In this document: positions 44,634 through 53,346 of the stretch, piece by piece | Numbering within the stretch: the stretch's first letter is position 1 | How the letters are laid out: every line of letters starts with the position of its first letter | Assembly (NCBI GenBank): GCA_012862575.1 | Contig: BLSF01000056.1 | Location: forward strand, 62,001-126,000 | DNA length: 64,000 nt | Source: Parietichytrium sp. I65-24A | Taxonomy: Eukaryota; Sar; Bigyra; Thraustochytrida; Thraustochytriidae | Direction of reading: 5' to 3' | Program-made: the position numbers and the translations under genes | The notes under the pieces: generated by a model | The model's input: only the letters and a program-made list of their open reading frames with translations | Told to the model about the DNA's origin: nothing | Databases searched by the model: none

Positions 44634-46710
44634 CAGTGAGTGAGTTGTATATGTCCTCAGCTCCTCCGAGTGAATGTGAAGAATGTGAAGAATGTGAAGA
44701 ACTCGGAAAGTTTGGTCGCTTTTTTTGGTTTTTGTTTTCATTTTTTTAAAATGCTGCCTCCGCACAAGTCAGGCGCCCTCACAAACCGCCTCTGCCGGGC
44801 AACAGCTGCGCCGTAGGAGTGTGTTACCTGCGATAGGACCTCGGGTAGGTTTGCTCAGCCTCTCCTCCGGCATTGAGAGGGAGGCAGGATTTCGCTCCGG
44901 TTACTTTGTGAGGGGCTTCTGCCTCGCCCTCACAGCCCCGCCCGGCCCCCTCTCAGCTCGCGTCTCTAACCACGACTCCTCTAGCCACCCCTACCCTAAT
45001 ATAGCACTCCTTAATAACGTCACACGGACTCTTAGTATAGGACGGTATTAACGATGGATAAGAACCCGGTGGAGTAAGAGTTGGTTATGCGGAGGTAGAC
45101 CCGCTGGAGTAGGGGTGAATAGGGGGCTGGTAAGAATAACTTCCGGGCATTGCCCAACTGCAAAACGCCTGAATTTCTGAGATCTGAGTTCTGAAATTCT
45201 GTTCAAAAATGAAAAGTTCTCCTGATTTCTGTGCATTTGTGAATGTAAATTTGGTTTGGAGTTTGGTAACTTTTTTCGAGGGAAGGAAGGGAAGGAATGG
45301 AAGTAGCGAAAGTTGTGAGCAATAGGTCGTGCAAGAAACTTTGGACCATGCGGAAAACAAAAAGCCTGAGAGCTGAGCTGATGTTGTCTTTCAACAAGCA
45401 TAGCATGTTCAGTGGTGCTCGGAGAGAGGGAGACGAAGAAACGCACGCGTTCACTGTCAAGTTGGTGAACAATCATGATCGCGCGGAAATGGGCGGAAAG
45501 GCATGCAAAAGCAAGATACCAGTACCCTGCGATATTGCGTTGTTGCGTTGTTGCTTTACGTGAAAGGAGAGGGCGGAGGTGAACTTTAGCTTGCGTGGGG
45601 ATCGCAGTATCGATCGTCACTCTGCCTCCGAATTGCGGAGGACGTCGTGCGCAGATGTACGTTGTCGAAAATTGGAGGTGATGGATGTGGGCGGCTTTCA
45701 TGTGCGGAAGATGAAGGATTTCGTTACATTCTGTCGCTTTTGGTTTGTTGTTTTGTAAGGCATGAGAGAAGATCTAAGATCTTGCGAAGGGAGCAAGAGG
45801 AGGAGGTAGATAGAAGATCATCAGGTGCGATGTAACTTCCTGAATTTCAGAGGCTCTGCGCTGGTTCCTCGAGGAAAGGACGAAGGTGGAGAGGAACAAT
45901 GCGACGAAAGGCAATTTGGCTCTTCTGCGTCCTCTGTTTCGCAAAGCTTTGAACGTTTTGCCCGGTGTGCCTCGAAAGTGACCTAAACCCAATCATCCGC
46001 CCACTTGGAAGCAGCCGGTCAGTAGCTCTCCAAGCGAGAGCAACATGCTCTCAGAAATAAGCAGTTTCGTATTCACAGTCAGAAGGGCAATGGCATCCTG
46101 GCTCATGAATGATCCCGGGCAACTGCTGTCCGTCCACTTCACAAGAGCTCCGAATTCAGGAAGTTCAGACAACCTTTATTTTGGGCAATCCCCTTCAAAA
46201 TGTGGGCCGCCGCGAGGAGGAGGATAGCGCCAACGCATGTGCGTTTCGCCGGGAGCGATGGGGAGGGGGAGAATCTCCTTCGGTTTCGTTTCGCTACAAG
46301 ACCACCATCGATGGCATGCAGAGCAGAGTTTCCGGGACCTACTGGCCCCGAGTAATGATCCCCAGAAATCCCCTGACCAAACTGGTTGCCCTGACGTTTT
46401 CCGAAGAAGGAGGGGAGGAGGGAGGGAGGGCCAGCGAAGTTTCAACCTGAAATCAGGGAGAACGGGAAAAGAGCAGACGTGCGCATTTGAGAGCTATTTC
46501 CCCATTTCATCTATTTCATCTTTTCATCATAACAATGAGCTCGGAAACTGCCTCTGCAGACTGATGTTCTAGCATGTCCAGCCTTCCCCGACTAGGTGGT
46601 CGGTTTTTGTAACGTCTTGGTTGCCTCTCTTGTGCTACGTTTTATGAATTACCGGCCAGGAACTCTGGCAACCAGCTGGTACAGCTGGATGAACATCTTA
46701 GCGGGAATCA
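43799..46710. other. Intergenic, no gene seen
   Basis: 2.9 kb between the polo kinase and the first permuted tRNA. It includes a (CTTT)n run at 44559-44580, a (GATT)n run at 44603-44633 and AATGTGAAG nonamers near 44670-44700. Open frames, the longest 217 codons on the minus strand at 45048-45701, look random in composition and carry no domain. Confidence 0.5.
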
Positions 46711-46800
46711 GGGAAAGGTCCTGGGTTCGAGTCCCAGCTCGGGTACATTAGTTATACAATTAGCCCGTGTAGTGTAGTGGATATCACGTTCCCCTCCTAA
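46711..46800 (+). tRNA. Permuted tRNA-Arg(CCU), copy 1
   Basis: The 3' half (46711-46745) lies upstream of the 5' half (46763-46800), with 17 nt between them. Joined in biological order they give a 73-nt cloverleaf. The 5' acceptor strand GCCCGTG pairs with CTCGGGT (six of seven positions, with G1.U72 and one U.U). The D arm GTGT/TCAC (one U.U) has loop AGTGGATA. Anticodon stem TTCCC pairs perfectly with GGGAA around loop CTCCTAA, anticodon CCU. The variable region is AGGTC and the T arm is CTGGG/CCCAG with loop TTCGAGT. The discriminator is A73 and CCA is not encoded. U8, A14, G18G19, the G15-C48 pair and the arginine identity bases A20 and C35 are present. The split falls between positions 38 and 39. 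The B box precedes the A box. Maturation would need circularisation or BHB splicing followed by removal of the spacer, as for known permuted tRNAs. Confidence 0.93.
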
Positions 46801-46813
46801 GCTTAGTTCTTTC

Positions 46814-46820
46814 TTTTTTT
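46814..46820 (+). terminator. Pol III T-run after tRNA copy 1
   Basis: Seven consecutive T residues begin 14 nt downstream of the 5' half, as expected for RNA polymerase III termination. The position implies that the transcript includes a short 3' flank, which is needed to form the splice helix. Confidence 0.75.
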
Positions 46821-47330
46821 ATTTTGTTGTTTGTTTCGCTGTCCAATGGATGCAATACGATTCACTTTTGGATTTATTTTTATTGGTTTTGACGAGACAC
46901 CATTGAGGTCAATCACATGCACGCTTGATGCACGTCGGCAGTGAGCTCTGAATGAGATTTTGCGCTTTAGTTCGAAATGGCTTCAGGAATGCAATTCAAA
47001 GGCCGAAGTGGCCGAAGTTCGTTGGATTGGGGCCCTCGCATTTCGCATTTCGCAGTATTCGCAGCTCGCAGCTCTCTCAACTTGCATTTCGCCTTCGCAT
47101 TTATTCGCATTTCGCTTTACACGCTTTACATCGCTTTACACGCTTTACGCAGTATTCGCAGTATTCGCAGCTCGCATTTAGCACATTTTAGCACTCCACA
47201 TCACAGGACATCCATGCACGTCCACTCATGTCCACTCATGTCCTTTGCAGAGAACGAGGCAAGCCTTTTTTTGGCGCCTGGTCTCGACGCGGACATTGTG
47301 AAACGATTGGCGAGTTGCCAGCAGGAATCA
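46821..47330. repeat. Spacer with TTCGCA-rich repeats
   Basis: 510 bases between the two permuted tRNA genes. From about 47030 to 47190 it is built of short imperfect repeats of TTCGCA, GCATTTCGC, CAGTATTCGCAG and CGCTTTACA. No gene is seen. The flanks of the two tRNA genes are not otherwise duplicated, so the pair is not simply one long recent tandem repeat. Confidence 0.65.
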
Positions 47331-47419
47331 GGGAAAGGTCCTGGGTTCGAGTCCCAGCTCGGGTATATGACTTACTAATCAGCCCGTGTAGTGTAGTGGA
47401 TATCACGTTCCCCTCCTAA
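47331..47419 (+). tRNA. Permuted tRNA-Arg(CCU), copy 2
   Basis: A second permuted gene of the same isoacceptor, exactly 620 bp downstream. The 3' half is 47331-47365, the spacer is 16 nt (47366-47381) and the 5' half is 47382-47419. Both halves are identical to copy 1, so the mature tRNA is the same 73 nt with anticodon CCU. The spacer and the outer flanks differ from copy 1, apart from a shared AGC(G/A)GGAATCA immediately before the 3' half. Upstream -8 to -5 (AGGA) can pair with anticodon-loop bases 33-36 (TCCT). In copy 1 the equivalent is GGGA, so the T36 pair changes from G.U to A-U. Preservation of both halves and of the pairing argues for function rather than a pseudogene. Confidence 0.93.
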
Positions 47420-47434
47420 TCTACAGTTCACTTC

Positions 47435-47441
47435 TTTTTTT
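47435..47441 (+). terminator. Pol III T-run after tRNA copy 2
   Basis: Seven T residues start 16 nt after the 5' half, matching the arrangement of copy 1 and supporting independent Pol III transcription of each gene. Confidence 0.75.
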
Positions 47442-48808
47442 CGTTTTTGTTCTCCTGACTGACGCTCACAGCAAATCAGACAAAGAAAGAGCTTGAGACA
47501 TGTCGCAGCTGATGAAAGTATCGAGGGACGAGGGATGGGCCAAGCAGCCAAACAGCCAAGCGCTCGAACCGGCTCAACTTTATCTCCTTCCACCAACCAC
47601 AAACTGACAATTCGGCGCGCAAAAAAAGCAAAGTGCAAAGTGCAAGCCCTTGAAAGCCTGAAGTACGTACATACTACGACGCTAAGCAGCCAGTTGAGAC
47701 TGACTGACAGGACTGTCGCGGAGGCATGAAGAAAGTCACGACAGGAACAAGAACGACAACAACAATGACGAACTTCACCCGAGTCTAACCTCAGCTTCTC
47801 GGGCATTTCACTTCGTCCATCATGATTGCAAAACCTATGCCGGTACTCACTGTCATCTCGTTCGCCGGCTCTTCGCCTCTTCCTCTGCTGTCTCTTCGTG
47901 TGGCCCACGCACGCCGCCATCTTGTTTGCTGTTGGATGCTGCAGGATGCTGCAGGCCCACCTCTTCTGTGATTTCTTAGATTGACGAAAGTGCTTGACTG
48001 TTCAGAAATGTTCAGAATTGCTTTTTGTTTTGTTCAGAGATTTAGAAATTAGAAGAATTTTTCAGAGTTCAGCGTTCGAGCTGAAGACATGTTCGCGATT
48101 CACGTAGTTCATGGCTACAGTACAGGTAAGTACACTTAGTGCAAATAGGTAAGACGTCCACCCCTTCTTGCGTGCGAGGTTCTCCTGGGAAGATGAAGAT
48201 GAAGTTCAAGATTAAGATCCTGTCCGTCTCAGCTGCCAAACAACCTTTCTTTTTTAATTGTTAGAATCATATGTTTACGAAAACAAGTGTAAATGTAAAT
48301 AAATATTTTTAAATCGAGCGCCATGAAAAGCAACAATTCATAACAAATAACAAAATTCACATTATTTTAAAGAAGAACAGCACTGCCTGTGAGCCCACAT
48401 GCCCACATGCCCACATACCCCACAGAACCCGACCCAGCACCTCTCATCATAGTAGTTTACCGTAGCGAGGCATATGCCGCCCCTGGTCGTCTCTCTGTCT
48501 CCTTTCTCTCCTTTCTTCTCTCTTCTCTCATTTCCCTCCTCTGTTGTGAGTGGCACAAGTGGTATAAGTGGCACAAGTGAGTGTCCGCCACCACAGACAG
48601 CAGCTACGAAGAGCGAGTTAGGTGTAGGTGCGGGGACTCCGGAGGGCTCAAAGAGAGCGCTGCGCGCGGGGGCATAGGGGTGTAGGGGGCAACTAGACGG
48701 AGACGGAGCGCTGTGGTGGGATTGCTTTTATTGGTCAGCGTGCCCAGGGTGTGAGGGACCACTGAACTAGGTGTATATCCGCGTTGCAGAGATAAATTGC
48801 CGACGGAA
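47442..48808. other. Intergenic, no gene seen
   Basis: 1.37 kb. A minus-strand ATG at 47918-47920 opens a short basic reading frame that soon meets a donor-like GTGAGT, but no convincing following exon was found. A 6-bp hairpin lies at 48068-48085. The end of the region should contain the promoter of the coiled-coil gene. Confidence 0.45.
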
Positions 48809-50083
48809 ATGGAGAATCCGTCGGCTTTGCTGAGGAAGGCAAAGACGGACGAGGCTCTGGCTCAGGAAATTTTATCTGGTGGCCTGAATCCGTTATTGCA
48901 CAGCGTTGGCAGGGTTTCACTGGAGGAGCTGCGCAAACACGGGGACGACGAAGAGGACGAGGTCATTACGAAGATCAAAATGCTTTTAACTAGCGCACTA
49001 GACTCCGGCCAGCTGCGGTCTTTAACGCGAGCGATCGTGTTGGCATGGCAAGCAGACTATGATTCGGAGACCTTGAGACTGGCCGAGTCCAAGCTTATTC
49101 GTAAGGCGAGAGAGACGCAGCTAGGCAAGGACTTTAAAAGTGCCATGGAGCAGCGCAGCCGCGTACAGCTTCAGGAGTGCTTCAAAATTGCGTCCGACCT
49201 TTCCCTTACCGAGTCGCACTTTCCTATTCTCGCGGAGGCGCGCGCTCTTGATAAGGAGCTCGAGCAGGAAGCCACTAATTTGCAAGATGCAGCTCGCCCA
49301 GCTTTCACAGAAAGGTTTGGCAAAGTCATCGAGCAGATCTCGCAAAATATCTTTGGTGTTGATATCGTCAAGCTTCAGGAAGAGGTGGAGGCTGCTTCTG
49401 TGGCAGCCAAAGCAGATATGGAATTGTTTAACGAGAGGCTTCAGGCCTCGCTGGCTCAATACAGAGACACGAAAGACAAACCCACGAGCTCTGAAAAGCT
49501 CACCGAGCTGGAGAGCTTGAAGGAGGCGTTTAAAGTGCTGAATCCAAAATCCTTGGAGACACAAGTTCAGAATCTCCGCGACCAGCTCCAAGAGATTCAG
49601 GCAGAAAACGCGGAGCTCCTGCTTGAGTTGCGCGCAGAGAGCGCCAAGCCGCCTGCCATGTCTGCCGAGGGCTTGGAAGAGCTTGAGCACCTGAGAGCCC
49701 GAGTGCTCGAGTTAGAACAGAATGAGGAGGAGTTGCACGAAAGGATCGACGCCGCCGCCAAGGTAGGGGCGCGGTGGATGGAGGAGAAGAAGGATAAGGA
49801 GCTCGCCGAACTACGAGATTCACTGGATGAATCCATACAGGCAATGAGGGCCCAAATTAAAGCCGAGGTGGAAAGTGAGTTCAAGCGAAAGAGCATGGAA
49901 CTTGTTTCAGCCGAGAAAAAGATGAAGGTCCAAGCTCTTGAGGGACTTGAGCAGGCTCTGAAGAAAACTCATCAAAGCGAGATCCGGAATATGGAAGCTG
50001 AATTAAACGATCTTCGAGAGCGTCTCAATGTCGCGGAGAGAAGAATCGCGTCACAGGACAAAGCCATCAAGCTTCGCGGGTAA
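48809..50083 (+). CDS. Coiled-coil protein of unrecognised family, copy 1
   Basis: A 424-residue, highly charged protein. The N-terminal 150 residues form a compact helical segment that starts NPSALLRKAKTDEALAQEIL and contains LTSALDSGQLRSLTRAIVLA. The rest is mostly long coiled coil, with LRARVLELEQNEEELHERID and VGARWMEEKKDKELAEL. A paralogue follows 1.7 kb downstream on the same strand with the same order of segments. I recognise no named family, signal peptide or membrane helix. A structural or scaffolding role is the natural guess but only inference. The frame begins four codons earlier at a TTG; ATG at 48809 is chosen because it aligns with the paralogue's start. Confidence 0.75.
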   Translation: MENPSALLRKAKTDEALAQEILSGGLNPLLHSVGRVSLEELRKHGDDEEDEVITKIKMLLTSALDSGQLRSLTRAIVLAWQADYDSETLRLAESKLIRKARETQLGKDFKSAMEQRSRVQLQECFKIASDLSLTESHFPILAEARALDKELEQEATNLQDAARPAFTERFGKVIEQISQNIFGVDIVKLQEEVEAASVAAKADMELFNERLQASLAQYRDTKDKPTSSEKLTELESLKEAFKVLNPKSLETQVQNLRDQLQEIQAENAELLLELRAESAKPPAMSAEGLEELEHLRARVLELEQNEEELHERIDAAAKVGARWMEEKKDKELAELRDSLDESIQAMRAQIKAEVESEFKRKSMELVSAEKKMKVQALEGLEQALKKTHQSEIRNMEAELNDLRERLNVAERRIASQDKAIKLRG

Positions 50084-51822
50084 TGTAATCTTTTATTCTC
50101 CCTTGCTTGCTTCGACAATTGTCCATACAACTTTGCTTTCTGATCCTCTTTTTTTTTTACTAGCTCTACACCCTTACACGTCCTCTGGGTTCACATGATA
50201 GCCCAGTTGTGGTTATTTTTTTTCGTCGCGAAAAGCTCACAAAGTCTCATCGCGAGATGATTATAAAAACAAAAAGACAAAATAAAGACAAGTTGAGAAG
50301 AATATTTTGTTCATGAACAGGAGAACCCCCACGTATCTGTAGCGGGTACCGGCACCGGTACCAGTATCGAATTCTCCGACCCGAAGCATGACAAATTTCC
50401 AAAGGACACAAAATGCATTCCGCGAGATTGGCAGGCATAGCAGAAACGAGAATCTCCAAAGCTTTCGTTTCGACTCGGCATCTGAAGCACACTAAAGCTG
50501 CTCTATCATCCGCCGCTACTCGCCGACTGTATTTTGCATTCTTCGCCATTCTCACAATCTCGCCTGCTTCTTCTGCCTACCGTACTCGCCATCGATAGTG
50601 GAACTGAGTAGTAGCCGTAGGGACCGTAACGGTAACTTAGCCAAACGGCACTCTTTGGGAGACAAGTGTAGCTGCTAGCATCCCTCTTCAGAATTCAGAG
50701 TTTGATCGAGAACAAGATGGGTTTTATGAGCCATAAAAGGAACGCGGATGACGAATGAACCAATCTGCGATCGGCCATTGGTTGGCATCGCGGCTCCGAA
50801 AAGGAAAGAAGGAACGAAGGAAGGAAGGAACGAAGGAAGGCTGCCATCAAAATGCATCCTATCGATCTCTGTCTGAAATCGCCCATCCGATCCCGTTTCG
50901 CTCCAATGCTGGGAGACGCCGTGCTCGTAAACTGTAGCGCAGACATGGTGCGCTGCAAGAAAAGGCGTCACGGTTCGTTCATCCCTGCTAAACGAATGCC
51001 TACGATGCACGTTTGCAAAGTCTCGGGAGCGATAGAAAGCCGAGCGGGCCAAAGTTTGTAGACGTTGGCAGAGCTGCTTTTCATCAGCAGAGACAGCTTG
51101 ATTCCTTCGAGATAGCCCCACGCATATATGATTGTCGAGTATGCTAAGTTCACTCGCAGGGTTGGAAAGGTAAATAAAGAAAAGAGAAGCTTGCTTTTTA
51201 CAAAAAAACTTTAAGCCTGGGGGGTACTTTGTACGCTCATATTATGGAAGGTTATACTGCTTACAGCTATTGATTGCTTTTGCTACCTTTTGCGTCCAAG
51301 GACAAGATTTTTTAACGTGTTGTTTATTAAGACTAAATTTTGGCCACTATTAGCCGAATCGGAGACCCCGGTAGATGTGCTCATTGAGACTGAATACCTC
51401 ATTTCCATAGAGGACATGTCTCGCTACCTTCGTGACCACCGGACTTCATAACCCCTTGCAAGTACATCATCGCCCGGGCTTGGTACAAATCGCACCGCTT
51501 CGACATAGCCAACGAACAACGAACAGTACTCTGCCATTTGCGCCCGATACCCCCCTCTTTTCAACCTGTGCAAATGTTTACAATGTGTGCCTTGGGACAT
51601 TCGAGTTGGAGTTGGTTGATTTCATTCATTCATTCATTCATTCTTCCTTCATTCATTTGTTCAACCAATGAACATGAACGATTGACTGTCAATTGAAACA
51701 TTCTGATCAGAGCGAGCAAGCGAAGAGCGGCTGTAGAGAGACGAGCGCGGGGCAAGTAAGCAGAGCAGAGAGCAGAGAGAAGAGCAGAGCAGAGCAGAGC
51801 AGGGTTGAAAGAGAAGGGCAAG
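50084..51822. other. Intergenic between coiled-coil paralogues
   Basis: 1.74 kb without a supportable gene. It includes a T-rich stretch after 50140, GGAA-type repeats near 50800-50840, ATTC repeats near 51627-51658 and GAGCA repeats just before the next gene. Confidence 0.5.
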
Positions 51823-53052
51823 ATGAGAGAAAACGCATCTGCCCTCCTGCGGAGCGCAAAGACGGACGACGAGCTCGCGGAACTCATCATCAATGGCGGC
51901 CTGAACCCCTCGCAGCGAGCCGCGGTCGCGCGCGACGAGAGCAAAGAGATGGACGTTGGCGTCGTAGACAGTATTGAGACCCTGCTCAAATCCGCGTTGG
52001 AGACAGGACACCTCAAGTCGCTTGCGCGAGGGGTTGCATTAGCATGGCAGGTCGGGTACACCTCCGAGCTGGTCTCGCGGGCTGAGCCGCGCATGGTCAA
52101 AAAGGCGCAGGAAGCCTTTCTGGCTCGCGACCTCAAGGCCGCTATGGAGAGCAAGAATGCACTTGCATTGTATGGCTGCTTTGAAGTTGCCAAGGAGCTC
52201 GGGGTGGACGAAAAGTCTATGGCTATTTTACATGCCGCCAAGGAAATGCACTCCCAACTCGAAGAGGAGGAGCAGAAGAAGCGCGATGCTGCTCGCCCAA
52301 CACACAACAAAATGTTTGGTTCTGTTATCGATGAGATCAGAGGAAACATCTATGGAGAGGACTTCAAAGCAGTGAACGAGGCGATCGAGTCCGAGACTGT
52401 CTCCGCACGCAGAGCAATCGTGTCGCGTCTCACTTCGCTAGATGACAAAGTCCAGCAGTTCAAGTCCATGGGCAAGAAGCGGAACAGCTTCGGAAAACTC
52501 AACGAATTGAAGGATCTGGAGCAAGAGCTTCAAAGAATCAATCCTTCTCGTCAGGACGAGAAAATCGACGAGTTGCGACGACAGCTTGACGAATTGCGCG
52601 GCGAAAATGCAGAACTTCGCATCAACATCAAGGAGTCAAATGACGACGCGGAGGAAATTGCACGCCTCCGCGCCAAAGTTGCGGAGCTCGAACAAAATGA
52701 AGAAGTTCTTCGAGCCAATATCGAAGCTGCTGCACAAGTCGGAGCACAGTGGATGGAAGAAAAGAAGGACAAGGAGATGGAAGAACTCCGAGTCTCCGTA
52801 GAGGAGTACTCCGAGACTCTCAGGGCACAGGTTCGCGAAGAAGTGGAAAAGGAGTGGAGCGCAAAGTGTGCGGAAATGCTTCAAAAAGAGCGCAAAATGA
52901 AAGTTGTCGCGTTGGAGGGAATGGAGATGGCACTCAAGAAGCGCGGTCAGGCAGAGATTGCTCAGCTCAAGGAAGCTCATGTTCGCGAAATAAAGGCGCT
53001 CAAGGACCAACTCATAGCCGCAACAAACTCAGTTCGCATTTTGACGTGCTGA
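51823..53052 (+). CDS. Coiled-coil protein of unrecognised family, copy 2
   Basis: A 409-residue paralogue of the gene at 48809. The shared N-terminal helical segment reads NASALLRSAKTDDELAELII, GGLNPSQRA and LLKSALETGHLKSLARGVAL. The centre keeps RDAARP...FGSVIDEIRGNIYGEDF, and the coiled coil keeps LRAKVAELEQNEEVLRANIE and VGAQWMEEKKDKEMEEL. Conservation is strongest in these blocks and weak in the linker, as expected for an old duplication under constraint. There is no membrane helix or known catalytic motif. The open frame extends six codons upstream from a TTG within purine repeats. ATG at 51823 is the first ATG and aligns with copy 1. The C-terminus ends with a Cys. Confidence 0.77.
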   Translation: MRENASALLRSAKTDDELAELIINGGLNPSQRAAVARDESKEMDVGVVDSIETLLKSALETGHLKSLARGVALAWQVGYTSELVSRAEPRMVKKAQEAFLARDLKAAMESKNALALYGCFEVAKELGVDEKSMAILHAAKEMHSQLEEEEQKKRDAARPTHNKMFGSVIDEIRGNIYGEDFKAVNEAIESETVSARRAIVSRLTSLDDKVQQFKSMGKKRNSFGKLNELKDLEQELQRINPSRQDEKIDELRRQLDELRGENAELRINIKESNDDAEEIARLRAKVAELEQNEEVLRANIEAAAQVGAQWMEEKKDKEMEELRVSVEEYSETLRAQVREEVEKEWSAKCAEMLQKERKMKVVALEGMEMALKKRGQAEIAQLKEAHVREIKALKDQLIAATNSVRILTC

Positions 53053-53346
53053 GAAACCCCTCTCATTCTTTCGCTCTCTCGCTCGCTTAGCCAGGAGTTT
53101 GATAAAACCATGTGCGTTCGAATCGAAGGTTAGAGTATAGTTATATAGAAATTGTTCCCTAAAATCCCAATTGTAATGTACCCATTTTTCGTCGATCCAA
53201 TGAACTCCTCTGCGATGCCACAATCTTTCACAAGCAAAAAAAAAAAAAAAAAAAATAGCACAATTTCAAGGGCAGATCATAACAGTAGTGTAAAACTTAA
53301 TTAAATTTTCAATCACAACACCCTAGTCGAACCTTGCCGAGCCAAT
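53053..53346. other. Convergent 3' intergenic region with A-tract
   Basis: 294 bases between the convergent coiled-coil and TTC27 genes, with an uninterrupted A run of about 21 bases near 53236-53256. No gene is seen. Confidence 0.55.

Noticed and set aside
45048-45701. 217-codon minus-strand open frame
   Set aside because: Its composition looks random, it has no domain, and no splice partner is visible.
46763-47365. An ordinary tRNA made from the 5' half of copy 1 and the 3' half of copy 2 with a 530-nt intron
   Set aside because: The intron would be far too long, would contain a Pol III T-run, and would ignore the complete 3'-then-5' unit and splice-helix pairing present within each copy.
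47375-47920. Minus-strand open frame starting with a basic ATG exon and a GTGAGT donor
   Set aside because: No convincing second exon or domain was found, and part of it overlaps the second permuted tRNA.
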